Origin: Acetispira formosa (nom. nud.)
GTDB taxonomy: Bacteria; Desulfobacterota; Desulfarculia; Adiutricales; Adiutricaceae
Length of the DNA: 64,000 nucleotides
Reading direction: 5' to 3'
Assembly: GCA_023525915.1 (NCBI GenBank)
Contig: CP026657.1
Coordinates: 4,240,001-4,304,000, forward strand
The first letter of the stretch is position 1, and each line of letters opens with the position of its first letter. Both the position numbers and the translations under genes were made by a program. A model generated the notes under the pieces. It was not told the origin of the DNA and did no database searches. It worked only from the letters and a program-made list of their open reading frames with translations. Below, one piece after another: positions 8,466-17,800 of the stretch.

Positions 8466-9344
8466 CTAAATATCAATCCCAAGAATTTGCTTGGCCAACA
8501 GGCCTATCACAAATGATATGGCCATGACCCCCAGACTGATAAAGGCCATTTCACGAAAACGGCTGCCGAAGGGCAGTGATTTGGCCACAGCCACATAATA
8601 ATTGAACACGAAAATGATCAGCACCACAATTATCAGCATCGTCACCAGGGCCGAGATATACATATCCTGCGGGAATAAAAGGTAGGGGGCCACCAGGCAG
8701 ACCACCGTAACCATATAGGCTATGCCCGTATAAAGGCTCGATTTGAGCGCGTCGCTCTTGCCGTCGGCCCGCTCGGCCAGATAGTTTGAAGCCGCCATTG
8801 ACAGCGTGGCCGATACCCCCGTTATAATGCCGGCCATAGCCACTATCCGGGTATTGCCCAGGGCCAGAGTCAATCCGGCAATGGTGCCGCTAAGTTCCAC
8901 CAGGGCGTCGTTCAGGCCCAGAACCATAGCCCCGACATACTTCAGCCGCTCTTCATCCAGCATCTCAGCCAATTCATCCTCATGGCGCTGCTCGTCGGCG
9001 ATGATTCTTTCCATTTCAGGGATTTCATTAATCAGGGCGTGATAGGAACTGTTGGCTGCATATTCCCCCCTCTCCATCAGCTTGATGATGAAGGTATAGC
9101 CGAACAGAACACTCATGATGAAAAGCCCAAAAGCCTTAAACCTTCCCGGCCCGATTTTCCGCCCGGTATAGCGCTGGAACAGGGCCGAGTGCTCCTTTTC
9201 ATTGGCGGCTATGCGCGATAGTATTTTTCTGTTCGTTTCATTCTTTTCACGGGCGGCCATCCGGCTGTAGATGAGATGGTCGGTCTCCTCCGTCCGCTGA
9301 TATTGCAGGAGCAATGCCCTGGTCGATTCACTGATCTCTTTCAT
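8466..9344 (-). CDS. Ferritin-like/VIT1-CCC1 membrane protein (MbfA-like)
   Basis: 292 residues in two parts. Residues about 1-135 form a ferritin-like four-helix domain with iron-ligand type motifs (RTEETDHLIY, ANEKEHSALF, ADEQRHEDELAEML). Residues about 138-292 are a VIT1/CCC1 transporter domain with GLNDALVELSGTIAGLTLAL and five predicted membrane helices. Proteins of this build (membrane-bound ferritin MbfA) export iron or manganese and lower peroxide sensitivity. The ATG at 9344 is chosen because GGGGAGG lies 6 nt upstream; an in-frame ATG at 9377 would add 11 residues. The next gene on this strand is the periplasmic OB-fold protein. Confidence 0.85.
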   Translation of the reverse strand: MKEISESTRALLLQYQRTEETDHLIYSRMAAREKNETNRKILSRIAANEKEHSALFQRYTGRKIGPGRFKAFGLFIMSVLFGYTFIIKLMERGEYAANSSYHALINEIPEMERIIADEQRHEDELAEMLDEERLKYVGAMVLGLNDALVELSGTIAGLTLALGNTRIVAMAGIITGVSATLSMAASNYLAERADGKSDALKSSLYTGIAYMVTVVCLVAPYLLFPQDMYISALVTMLIIVVLIIFVFNYYVAVAKSLPFGSRFREMAFISLGVMAISFVIGLLAKQILGIDI

Positions 9345-9462
9345 TTTCCGCCTCCCCGGTTTTTTCGCCTCAAGCATTTTTAGAAACTCAATTTAACATA
9401 TTTCCGCAAATGTTTGTCATCTGAAACAGTAAGAAAATAATAGGCATGAAACAATGTGATTA

Positions 9463-9471
9463 TGCTATAAT
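9463..9471 (+). promoter_or_regulatory. Extended -10 promoter of lemA-htpX
   Basis: TGCTATAAT is a perfect extended -10 element, 75 bp before the lemA start. No good -35 hexamer is seen at 16-18 nt, which extended -10 promoters tolerate. Confidence 0.55.
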
Positions 9472-9545
9472 ATTCAGACAGGTAATCTATCAAGGCCCGG
9501 TTTTTGCACCATCAGGCGGCCGGGTCATATTCTGGAGGAGAGGCC

Positions 9546-10181
9546 ATGTTTACCCTGTTATTGATGATTCTGTTGTTTCTGGTGATAATCGCCGCCATTG
9601 GTGTGCCGCTGATGTTGGTCTACAATAAGCTGGTGGCCCTGAGAAACCGCTTCAAAAACGCCTTTTCCCAGATTGACGTTCAGTTGAAAAGACGTTATGA
9701 CCTGATCCCGAATCTGGTGGAGACGGCCAAAGGCTATCTCAATCACGAAAGTGAAACCCTGGCGGCCGTTATCAACGCCAGGGCGGCGGCCGTGAGTTCC
9801 CGTGAGAGCATGGGCGGCGATCCCACCCAGGGCCCGGCCTTTCATCAACTGGCCGTAACCGACGGCCTCCTGTCCGGGGCCATGGGCCGCTTGATGGCGG
9901 TGATGGAAAATTATCCCGATCTGAAAGCTAATCAGACCATTGCCGACCTGATGGAAGAACTTCGCTCCACTGAGAACAGAATCAGCTTTTCCCGGCAGGC
10001 CTATAATGATTCGGTTATGGTATACAATCAGGCCCGCGAAATGTTTCCGGCCGTGCTGTTTGCCTCCCTGTTCGGTTTCGGCCCGGCCGATTTGTGGTTT
10101 CTGGATGACAGAAACGAAGCCGAGCCGGTGAAAGTTTCCTTCGGAAGAAAAACCGAAGGTGAGATGAGCACCACTAATTGA
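9546..10181 (+). CDS. lemA: LemA family membrane protein
   Basis: 211 residues. One N-terminal membrane helix (residues 2-26) is followed by the LemA helical domain with its signature VYNKLVALRNRFKNAFSQIDVQLKRRYDLIPNLVETAKGY, and later RISFSRQAYNDSVMVYNQ. LemA proteins are membrane-anchored with an external helical domain; their role is not settled, but they very often sit beside M48 peptidases, as here. GGAGGAGA upstream of 9546 fixes this ATG over the frame opening at 9504. The C-terminal 25 residues are hydrophilic. It forms an operon with the peptidase 10 bp downstream. Confidence 0.93.
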   Translation: MFTLLLMILLFLVIIAAIGVPLMLVYNKLVALRNRFKNAFSQIDVQLKRRYDLIPNLVETAKGYLNHESETLAAVINARAAAVSSRESMGGDPTQGPAFHQLAVTDGLLSGAMGRLMAVMENYPDLKANQTIADLMEELRSTENRISFSRQAYNDSVMVYNQAREMFPAVLFASLFGFGPADLWFLDDRNEAEPVKVSFGRKTEGEMSTTN

Positions 10182-10191
10182 GCGGCCGATC

Positions 10192-11244
10192 ATGCTGAGT
10201 CCCGGGAATTTCTTTGAACGGCAGGATGTGGCCAAGAGGTGGAGCCTTCTTTTTGGAATAGCTTTTTCCCTGGCCATGATGGTGAGCATGCTGAGCATTT
10301 ATGTGATTCTCAGTTGGCTCGGCTGGCTGTTTAATTTCAGAAACCCCGGCCCCTTTTCGCTAACCGTCATTCATTGGCTCCCGGCCATTATCACCACGGT
10401 TCTGACCATAATATTCCTTGGCGCGTCCATAAGAAAGATGAAGGAAATAATGGACGGCGGCAGCACCTATGCGGCCACCGCCCTCGGCGGGCATCCCTTG
10501 GGGGACGAGCTGATTATGAAGGGGGCGGCCAGGAACAGGGAGAAGCAACTGAAGAATATTGTAGCCGAAATGGCTCTGGCTTCTGGCGTAACCGAACCTG
10601 ACATCTACATTCTGCCCCTGGAACAGGGCATAAATGCGCTGGCCACCGGGCTCAGCCCGGACGACGCGGCCATAGTGGTGACCTGGGGAGCGTTGAAATA
10701 TCTGAGCCGTGATGAGATGAGCGGTCTGATAGCCCACGAGTTCAGCCACATTCTCAACGGCGACATGCGCCACAACACCATCATGGCCGGCTGGCTCTAC
10801 GGCTTGTTTTTTCTGAATATACTGGGGCGCTACTTCATGTCGACCCATGGCCTGACTTTGAGCCGCGCCTCGGTCATGGCCTTTGCCGGGGCCGTACTGG
10901 CCATGATGGTGGGTTCAGTCTCCACCATTTTGGGGCGGCTGCTGCAATCCGCTTTCAGCCGCCAGCGCGAATATCTGGCCGACGCTTCAGCCGTGCAGTT
11001 CACCCGCAATTCAGAAGGACTGGCCGGGGTACTGAAAAAGATCGGGGGCCTCACGATAGGCAGCCGCATAAAATCAAGCCAGATGCCGGACTATCGTCAT
11101 TTCTTCATCGCCCAGCCGGACAAGCACAGCCTTTTCAGCACCCATCCGCCCCTGGATGAACGCATCCACGCTCTGGACCCCAGGTGGGACGGCACCTATT
11201 ACGACTTCGCCGCCAAACCAATCAGCATGGAAAGCAATATTTAA
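10192..11244 (+). CDS. M48 family zinc metallopeptidase (HtpX-like)
   Basis: 350-residue membrane peptidase. Two membrane helices at about 18-45 and 60-80 are followed by the M48 catalytic domain with HEFSH at 182-186 (two zinc ligands and the catalytic Glu). Two more hydrophobic helices lie at about 196-245, and the third zinc ligand probably lies in REYLADASAVQF. FSTHPPLDERI closes the domain as in HtpX. Members degrade damaged inner-membrane proteins. Directly coupled to lemA; the LemA-HtpX pairing is common in bacteria. Confidence 0.93.
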   Translation: MLSPGNFFERQDVAKRWSLLFGIAFSLAMMVSMLSIYVILSWLGWLFNFRNPGPFSLTVIHWLPAIITTVLTIIFLGASIRKMKEIMDGGSTYAATALGGHPLGDELIMKGAARNREKQLKNIVAEMALASGVTEPDIYILPLEQGINALATGLSPDDAAIVVTWGALKYLSRDEMSGLIAHEFSHILNGDMRHNTIMAGWLYGLFFLNILGRYFMSTHGLTLSRASVMAFAGAVLAMMVGSVSTILGRLLQSAFSRQREYLADASAVQFTRNSEGLAGVLKKIGGLTIGSRIKSSQMPDYRHFFIAQPDKHSLFSTHPPLDERIHALDPRWDGTYYDFAAKPISMESNI

Positions 11245-11275
11245 TATGTGGTCAATTTTAAAATGACGGAGAAGC

Positions 11276-11423
11276 GGGCGGCTACCTGGTCGGCTTTCCC
11301 CCTGCCTGGAAAGTATGCATACCTGAAGTGGGAGCCGGAAGCCGGGGATTGTTTTTGTCCTAGCTCCGTGACTAAAGACCCCCGGAACGGAGCTAGGACA
11401 AAAACAATCCCCGGCTTCCGGCG
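11276..11423. repeat. Composite hairpin repeat (family 1): linker plus perfect A hairpin
   Basis: The A hairpin has two 36-nt arms at 11334-11369 and 11387-11422 that are perfectly complementary, closing a 17-nt loop GACTAAAGACCCCCGGA. It is preceded by the conserved linker (GGCTACCTGGTCGGCTTT ... AAAGTATGCAT) and a remnant of the B hairpin end. It lies between the M48 peptidase and codA and may terminate the former. Confidence 0.85.
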
Positions 11424-11530
11424 GGTCAATGCGTTTCCGAAATTACAACCTTGACTACGCACTGGTGAGATTGACCGCATGCTGGGTACATCAAATGGTA
11501 GCCGCCCGCAAGGCCGGCACTTCTAATCAA

Positions 11531-11560
11531 TTGACAAGCTGTTTTTTTTCATGGTAAAAC
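11531..11560 (+). promoter_or_regulatory. Sigma-70 promoter of codAB
   Basis: TTGACA at 11531-11536, an 18-nt T-rich spacer, and TAAAAC at 11555-11560 preceded by TGG (extended -10 like). The codA ATG is 64 nt downstream of the -10. The leader is C/T rich with a small CGCC...GGGGC stem; no riboswitch is recognised. Confidence 0.5.
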
Positions 11561-11623
11561 CTTCCGATTGTTTTGTTCGCCCTTTGGGGCTGTGCGGCTT
11601 TTTATTTTTTGCGGGGATTTATC

Positions 11624-12871
11624 ATGAAAATTACCAATTGCCGGATTCCAGGCACACCAGAACTTTGTGACATTTTAATTGAAAACGGCGTTTTTAAAAA
11701 AATCGCCCCGAACCTGACCGATGTGTCCGGCCAAACTATTGATGCTGAAGGCCGCCTTATCAGCCCTCCCTTCGTTGAACCCCACATCCACCTGGACGCG
11801 GCTCTAACCGCGGGCGACCCGGAATGGAATGCCAGCGGCACCCTGTTTGAAGGCATAGAACTTTGGGCCAGGCGTAAAACAACCCTTTCCGAGCAGGATG
11901 TCATTGAAAGGGCTGTGGCCACGGTTAAAATGTGCGCCTTAAACGGCATTCAGTTCATCCGCACCCACGTTGACGTGACCGACCCCGACCTGGTGGCTCT
12001 CAGGGCCATGACCCAGGTGCGGACCATGGTGCGCGATTTGTGTGAAATGCAGATCGTCGCCTTTCCTCAGGACGGCATACTATCGTTCCCCAACGGCCGA
12101 GGCCTGATGGAGGAGGCCGTGAAACTGGGCGTCGACGCGCTGGGAGCCATTCCTCACGGCGAATTTATGCGCGATTACGGGGTCGAATCACTCAAATTTA
12201 TAATGAAACTGGCTGAGGACAATGGTCTTTTGGTGGATGTCCACTGCGATGAAATAGACGACGAACAGTCCCGCTTCTTAGAAGTGCTGGCCGCTTTGGC
12301 CATATCCTATGGCAATGGCCGCAAGGTCACCGCCAGCCACACCTGCGCCATGGGCTCCTATAACGACGCCTACACCTATAAACTTATGGGCGTCCTGCAG
12401 AAAGCCGGGCTCAGTTTCGTCTCCTGTCCCACCGAGAGCATCCATCTTCAGGGCCGCATGGATACTTATCCCAAACGCCGCGGCCTCACCCGCGTCAAGG
12501 AACTTCTGGCGGCGGGCCTGAACGTCTGTTTCGCCCAGGATTCCATCATGGACCCCTGGTACCCCATGGGCAACGGCCATATCCTCAATGTGCTGTTCCA
12601 CGGTCTCCATATCGCCCAACTCACCGGCCGGGGCGAGATCGACCGCTCCCTGGAAATGATAACCACCAACAGCGCCAAAGCCTTAGGTATCGAAGACCGC
12701 TATGGCCTGGAGCCAGGCAAACCAGCCAGTCTCCTGATCCTGGACGCGGATTCCGTCTACAACGCCGTGCGCTGCCAGTCCCCGCCTTTGTATTCCATCC
12801 GCAACGGCGAGATTATCGCCAGAACCGAACCGGCCAAAAAAATCCTGGCCGCCGACTCGCTCGGAGGCTGA
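11624..12871 (+). CDS. codA: Cytosine deaminase
   Basis: Amidohydrolase converting cytosine to uracil and ammonia for pyrimidine salvage. 415 residues. Metal ligands are visible in EPHIHLDAAL (His54, His56), VDVHCDEIDDEQ, ASHTCAMGSY and the CFAQDSIMDPWYPMGNG segment with the metal-binding Asp, all characteristic of CodA rather than dihydroorotase. The ATG at 11624 begins MKITNCRIPGT; the open frame extends to 11573, but those residues are hydrophobic, lack a ribosome-binding site and do not belong to the family. It is followed 4 bp later by the cytosine permease. Confidence 0.95.
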   Translation: MKITNCRIPGTPELCDILIENGVFKKIAPNLTDVSGQTIDAEGRLISPPFVEPHIHLDAALTAGDPEWNASGTLFEGIELWARRKTTLSEQDVIERAVATVKMCALNGIQFIRTHVDVTDPDLVALRAMTQVRTMVRDLCEMQIVAFPQDGILSFPNGRGLMEEAVKLGVDALGAIPHGEFMRDYGVESLKFIMKLAEDNGLLVDVHCDEIDDEQSRFLEVLAALAISYGNGRKVTASHTCAMGSYNDAYTYKLMGVLQKAGLSFVSCPTESIHLQGRMDTYPKRRGLTRVKELLAAGLNVCFAQDSIMDPWYPMGNGHILNVLFHGLHIAQLTGRGEIDRSLEMITTNSAKALGIEDRYGLEPGKPASLLILDADSVYNAVRCQSPPLYSIRNGEIIARTEPAKKILAADSLGG

Positions 12872-12875
12872 CCCG

Positions 12876-14114
12876 ATGGAAAAGCACGACGATTTTTCTC
12901 AAGTTCCAGTGCCCCAGGAGGCCCGGCGCGGCTTCTGGTCCATGTCGGTGGTTATGCTCGGCTACACTTTCTTTGCCGCCAGTATGTGGGTCGGCGGGAC
13001 GCTGGGGCTGGGTTTCAGGCTGTTCCCCGATCTGGTCATCGTTATTCTGGCCGGCAATGTCATCCTGGGCCTCTATGGCGGGCTTTTGGGCTACGCCTCA
13101 TCTTCCACGGGCCTTTCAACGCATATGCTGGCCCGCCGCGCTTTCGGCCGCTCCGGGGCGGCCCTGCCGTCGCTGCTGTTGGCCCTGACTCAGATCGGCT
13201 GGTTCGGAGTGGGCGTTTCCATGTTCGCCTACGCGGTCAACAAGCTGACCGGGATCCCGCTGTTCCCCCTGATTGCGGTGGGCGGGTTCATGATGACCCT
13301 GACGGTGGTTATCGGCTTCAGCGCTCTGGAATGGATCAGCCGCCTGGCCGTTCCAGCCATATTGATTCTGGGGCTGTGGTCCATGGGCAGGGCCGTAGGC
13401 GATTTCGGCGGCCTGGCGGCCCTGGCGGCGGTGGAGCCGCAAAATCCCTTAACCTTCTCCACCGGCGTGGCTCTTGGGGTCGGCTCATTCATCAGCGGCG
13501 CGACCCTGACGCCTGATTTCATCCGCTTCGCCAAAAGCCGGAAAGAGGGCGTCTCGGCCACGGTCATGGGCTTTGCCGTCGGCAACAGCCTGATGTTCTT
13601 CTTCGGGGCCTTGGGCGCGGTGGCCACGGGATTGTCGGACACGGCCGAGGTGCTGGCCGCCCAGGGGCTTCTGGGCGCGGGCATTGCCCTTTTGACGCTC
13701 AATATCTGGACCACCAATGACAACGCCCTTTACGCTTCAGGCCTTGGGCTGGCCAGCATCAGCGGCATGAGCCGCCGCATGGCCACCATCATCGGCGGGC
13801 TGGTGGGCACACTTCTGGCGGATTTTCTCTATAACAATTTCGTCGGCTGGCTGAATTTCCTCAGCATCTTCATCCCGGCCATAGGCGGCATTCTTATCAG
13901 TGATTTTTTACTGGACGCGGGAAAGTCGAAATCAGATTTCATGAAGGGGCTGACTATCAGAAAAGTTAACTGGGCGGCTATGGCGGCCTGGCCTCCGGCT
14001 GTGGCTGTCTCCATGCTGTCACCGGCCGAAGGGCCGCTGTGCGTGGCTCCGCTGAATTCTATTGTGGTGGCGGCGGCCGTCTATGTGATCATGAAAAAAT
14101 ACGTTTTGAAGTAA
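12876..14114 (+). CDS. codB: Cytosine permease (NCS1 family)
   Basis: 412-residue inner-membrane symporter for cytosine, about 12 transmembrane helices. It begins with a short cytoplasmic tail (FSQVPVPQEARRGFWSMSVVMLGYTFFAASMWVGG), followed by the NCS1 features LTQIGWFGVGVSM, ISGATLTPDFIRFAKSR and NIWTTNDNALYASGL, close to E. coli CodB. It follows codA; in E. coli the order is codB-codA, so the pair is inverted here. GGAGG lies about 8 nt before the ATG. A strong bidirectional terminator follows. Confidence 0.95.
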   Translation: MEKHDDFSQVPVPQEARRGFWSMSVVMLGYTFFAASMWVGGTLGLGFRLFPDLVIVILAGNVILGLYGGLLGYASSSTGLSTHMLARRAFGRSGAALPSLLLALTQIGWFGVGVSMFAYAVNKLTGIPLFPLIAVGGFMMTLTVVIGFSALEWISRLAVPAILILGLWSMGRAVGDFGGLAALAAVEPQNPLTFSTGVALGVGSFISGATLTPDFIRFAKSRKEGVSATVMGFAVGNSLMFFFGALGAVATGLSDTAEVLAAQGLLGAGIALLTLNIWTTNDNALYASGLGLASISGMSRRMATIIGGLVGTLLADFLYNNFVGWLNFLSIFIPAIGGILISDFLLDAGKSKSDFMKGLTIRKVNWAAMAAWPPAVAVSMLSPAEGPLCVAPLNSIVVAAAVYVIMKKYVLK

Positions 14115-14132
14115 ATACCCATCCGGTCTACC

Positions 14133-14185
14133 AAAAATTTAAGCCGGAACCCCGGCCCGCTGGCCAGGGTTCCGGCTTAAATTTT
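14133..14185. terminator. Bidirectional terminator between codB and response regulator
   Basis: AAAATTTAAGCCGGAACCC and its exact complement GGGTTCCGGCTTAAATTTT flank a 14-nt loop. The 19-bp stem ends in A/T tracts on both sides, so it can stop codAB on the plus strand and the response-regulator gene on the minus strand. Confidence 0.85.
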
Positions 14186-14202
14186 GAGTGGAGCGCCGCG
14201 TT

Positions 14203-15000
14203 CTATTTCAGCAGTTTCTGGCTCAACGTCCCGGCCGTCAGTTCAGCCCAGCTGTAGCTGGACATGTATTCACCGGTGTATTTATTCAGGGCGGCCACAT
14301 TGCCGTTCAGCAGTTCATAGTAATCACATGAGAATTTACTGGTATCGACTGAAAGGCTGTTCCAGCTTTTGCGTATCAGATCATTGAGCCCGGCGTCTTT
14401 CAAGGTTTTGATCATCTGGGCAATGATGGTTTGGGCCTGCTTCTGCAGTGATATCGAATAATCCCTTTCCGGCCACAATACGGCACAGATTTCAGGTATG
14501 GAAACCCCGGAGCCTTTGCGGTCAACCAGATAAGCCAAGAGCTGCTTGGATTTAGAGCGCGGAAATGAAAGCGGCCGGCCATCGAGAAAAACTTCGAAAT
14601 TTCCAAAACACTGCATACGCAGACGATGCTCGTCAGGCGGGTTCACCGGGTGGCGCAGGTTTTCCAGTTCCAGCTTCACCCTGGCCGGATCGGCCGGTTT
14701 CAATACGTAGCCGGAAGCATACATTGAAAAGGCGTAGCCCATGTAGTCGGTGTGGGCGGTCACGAAGATAATATTGGTCGTCGGGCTGATCTGCTTGAGT
14801 TCCAGGGCCAGAGATATGCCGGAGATGGAATCCATCTCTATATCCAGAAAGGCCACATCCACCGGTTTTTTTCTGGCATGGTCCAGAGCCTCTTCCGGGC
14901 TGGTGTAGCAATACAGCTCGGCTTCCGGCACGACTTCCATGATGGCCTGTTCCATGACCAGAAGAGCCAGTCTTTCGTCATCTACCGCAATAATGTTCAC
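14203..15000 (-). CDS. Response regulator with SARP-type DNA-binding output
   Basis: 265 residues. Residues 1-118 are a receiver domain with Asp7/Asp8, the phospho-acceptor Asp53 in AFLDIEMDS, and the conserved Lys in YVLKPADPA. Residues about 127-265 begin RLRMQCFGNFEVFLDGRPLSFPRSKSKQLLAYLVDRKG, the start of a winged-helix OmpR/SARP (AfsR-type) DNA-binding domain followed by part of a BTAD-like helical region. The LytS-type kinase encoded divergently at 15911 is the obvious partner, with a long AT-rich region between. Targets are unknown; codAB and the flagellar genes are the nearest candidates. Confidence 0.85.
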   Translation of the reverse strand: MNIIAVDDERLALLVMEQAIMEVVPEAELYCYTSPEEALDHARKKPVDVAFLDIEMDSISGISLALELKQISPTTNIIFVTAHTDYMGYAFSMYASGYVLKPADPARVKLELENLRHPVNPPDEHRLRMQCFGNFEVFLDGRPLSFPRSKSKQLLAYLVDRKGSGVSIPEICAVLWPERDYSISLQKQAQTIIAQMIKTLKDAGLNDLIRKSWNSLSVDTSKFSCDYYELLNGNVAALNKYTGEYMSSYSWAELTAGTLSQKLLK

Positions 15001-15910
15001 TATTAGTCCTCTTTAATATATGATTCATGCGCTTTTTTCAGATTGTTTATGGTGCCTTGACCTACACTGGCAATCACCGGTTCGGCGCGCTTTGGCGATG
15101 CGCGGTGAAATGGCGTACGTACAGTTCATTGGCACACACTATTCAGCCTGTTCAGGCAGGCTTAGGCGCATACATAAAAAGAATCAATTCAATATAGATT
15201 GCTCTGTCCGTCTGATAAATTCATCGGATGATTTAGCGATATGAAACATATAATTGTATGTTTGCATGTACTACTGTTTGACTTTTTTGGCGGTCGTTTC
15301 TTGCCAATGAACTCGAAAGAGCTGGCTGGTGTTCTTTTCAAATAATCCCAAGGATTCGTGATTACAGTCCGCCGTGGGCCGTGTTATTCCGACAAGACAA
15401 TTTAAGATCGCGGAGTTTATTGATAAATATTATAGCACAATTCGCCGCTGTTTTTCAGTTATAAATGTTGTACTTTTAAAGAAAAAATTAATTTGCCGCC
15501 TTGATGTTGATTTGGTGTTAATAAGGTGTGTTTATGGTGTTAACCCTGTTGTATATTTGGCGACAGTACATTTTTGAATAAATTAAAGTCAGCGAAAAAC
15601 AATTTACAAAACCTATTTCTTAACAAACAGTGGCTTCCGGCTGGGAGTACGTTAAAGATGGTTATCGCACACCGATATGCACGGCTTGACAGCCGGTTCG
15701 AGGTGTGTTGACCGCACTCCGGCAAAGGAGCGTTTACCGCGTACGCCCGCGCCCTATCCCTTCGCCTGTTTACGGCATGCTGACCGTGCGTGGTTAAAGA
15801 TTCAGGGGCCAATCAACTGCATTGTCATTCCAGGTACCAAACATTGAAGCTGGAACCGGTGTGGAAAAATATAAATCAAATCACACTAACCAGTGGAGTC
15901 GCAAGCATTG
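15001..15910. other. 0.9-kb gene-free divergent region
   Basis: AT-richer than its surroundings and without any open frame having family features or a ribosome-binding site on either strand. It separates the divergently transcribed response regulator and kinase. I see possible extended -10-like sequences (for example TTGATAAATATTATA near 15419) but nothing decisive, and no tRNA-like or riboswitch-like fold. It could hold autoregulatory sites, a small RNA or a decayed gene. Confidence 0.4.
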
Positions 15911-17800
15911 ATGGCAGACGAACATGTTATGGGCCGGTCAAACTGGGTTTTTATATTCCTGGGTGTATGCAGCCTGTTTTTTCTGACTTATGTGGCCGTT
16001 CTTTCCGGCCGGGCTGACCGGACGGGTGAGCCTATCGTACGCATTGAATTTATTGGGACATATCAAACATCAGAAAGCGGCCCGGCCAGGCAGGTGACGG
16101 GCGACATTCCGGTAACCGAAACAGGGGGCAACCAGCTGATCCTGCGCGGGCGTTTCAGCTCCGATGTGCCGGTCAACACCCGGCTGCATTTTTATATGAG
16201 CCGGATGACCGTTCTGATGAAGCTGAATGGTCAGGTCATAATGTCATATGGGCTGGAAGGCGAATATCTTCCGGTAATAAGGTCGGTCGGCACCGAGTGG
16301 TTCAGTCTGGCTTCGCCCGGCATTTCCATTGACGACAAAATCGAGATTATCATCACTGATTCATATCCTGGCATCTATAAGGCCTCATACGACATTTTTC
16401 TAAAAAATATCTATGGCGGCGACGGCAACGCCCTTCTCCTGAATCAGGTCAGCGCCAATATTATCCGCATAGGGGCGGCTTTCCTTATCTTCATTATGGG
16501 GCTGTCGCTCCTGGCTTCAATGATGACTTTGAAATTCATCATGAAAGCTTCGGTCATGAGCGGATACTTTTCCTGCGCCATGCTGCTCATATGCGGTTCC
16601 ACCTGCACCTTCATTGACTATCAATATGTCACCCTTTTGTTTCCCGATGCCTTTATGGTCAATATGCTGGATTACCTGACCCAGTTCTTTATCGTGGAAT
16701 TTCTTCTGGCCTACCTCTATCACTATATCAGGGGCCCCGGGCCGCGTCTGTTCATCAAGGTTCTCATCTATATCTGGTCGGCCCTGATATTGGTGTATTA
16801 CTTCCTTCTCACCACCGGCATGAGGGATACCTTTCAGGTGCTTGACACCCTTCTTCTGGTGTCGGTCATATTCGTGGTTTCTCCCGCGGTTTTTCTGTTT
16901 ATTGAAAGCAAGGCCCACCAGGACAGACGCACCAGGTGGGTCATCCGTTCCGGGATTCTTCTGGCCCTTTTCGCCCTGGCGGAGATAATCAACTGCTACA
17001 TCACCAAACAATACTGGATCGTTCTGTTCCAGTTCGGCCTGATGATTTTTACGGTAATTCAATTTTTTGTGATGATGGATTACGCCAGGGAAAAATTGAA
17101 AAAGGCCCGTGAGACCGAACTTTTGGAAAATGAATTGACCCGCAGCCGCATAGGCATGATGATCAGCCAGATTCAGCCTCACTTCCTTTACAACTCCCTG
17201 GCCGCCATTGAGGGGCTCTGCATAGAAGAGCCGGCCTTGGCCAGAAAGGCCATTTCAAGTTTCGCCCATTATTTGCGGGGCAATATTGATTCTGTCAACG
17301 GAGCGGAGTTCATACACTTCAGCCAGGAAATACAGCACATCAATTATTATCTGGAACTGGAGAAAACCAGATTCGGCGAACGGTTGAAAGTTTCGTATGA
17401 TTTTCAGACTGAAGATTTTTTCCTTCCGCCGCTCACGGTTCAGCCCCTGGTGGAAAACGCCGTGCGTCACGGCGTCACCAAAAAGCGGTCCGGCGGCTCG
17501 GTGACGGTCAGCACCAAAGACGCGGAGAACAGCATAATCATAGTGGTTAACGATGATGGACGTGGATTTGACGTTGCCGCGAAAATGGAGGATGGGCGCG
17601 TGCATGTGGGGATAGAAAATGTCAGCCAGCGTCTGGCCATGCAATGCGGCGGCACTTTGGTCATTGAAAGCAAAATCGGCCGGGGCACCACCGCTGTGAT
17701 AACCCTTCCCCGGCTTAATGGACATGCCGGTCCGGCCCGCAAAAGTCTTCGGCCGGACCTCACCGCATCGCCAACAGGGTCTCCATCATTTCGTCAATAA
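15911..17800 (+). CDS. LytS-type sensor histidine kinase
   Basis: About 629 residues. Membrane helix 1 (NWVFIFLGVCSLFFLTYVAVL) is followed by a periplasmic domain of about 170 residues (LHFYMSRMTVLMKLNGQVIMSYG, resembling 7TMR-DISM extracellular domains), then seven hydrophobic segments, a coiled coil, and the His_kinase domain with the phospho-acceptor His in ISQIQPHFLYNSLAAIE. A HATPase domain follows (VENAVRHGV, DDGRGFD, GIENVSQRL). Start choice is uncertain: ATG 15911 is preceded by GGAG at 12 nt, and GTG 15893 or ATG 15929 are possible. Its 3-prime end overlaps convergent flgK by 41 bp. It probably signals to the SARP-type regulator at 14203. Confidence 0.85.
   Translation: MADEHVMGRSNWVFIFLGVCSLFFLTYVAVLSGRADRTGEPIVRIEFIGTYQTSESGPARQVTGDIPVTETGGNQLILRGRFSSDVPVNTRLHFYMSRMTVLMKLNGQVIMSYGLEGEYLPVIRSVGTEWFSLASPGISIDDKIEIIITDSYPGIYKASYDIFLKNIYGGDGNALLLNQVSANIIRIGAAFLIFIMGLSLLASMMTLKFIMKASVMSGYFSCAMLLICGSTCTFIDYQYVTLLFPDAFMVNMLDYLTQFFIVEFLLAYLYHYIRGPGPRLFIKVLIYIWSALILVYYFLLTTGMRDTFQVLDTLLLVSVIFVVSPAVFLFIESKAHQDRRTRWVIRSGILLALFALAEIINCYITKQYWIVLFQFGLMIFTVIQFFVMMDYAREKLKKARETELLENELTRSRIGMMISQIQPHFLYNSLAAIEGLCIEEPALARKAISSFAHYLRGNIDSVNGAEFIHFSQEIQHINYYLELEKTRFGERLKVSYDFQTEDFFLPPLTVQPLVENAVRHGVTKKRSGGSVTVSTKDAENSIIIVVNDDGRGFDVAAKMEDGRVHVGIENVSQRLAMQCGGTLVIESKIGRGTTAVITLPRLNGHAGPARKSLRPDLTASPTGSPSFRQ

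Noticed and set aside
15132..15150. Sigma-54 promoter at TTGGCACACACTATTC
   Set aside because: The -24 half is perfect, but there is no GC at the correct distance.
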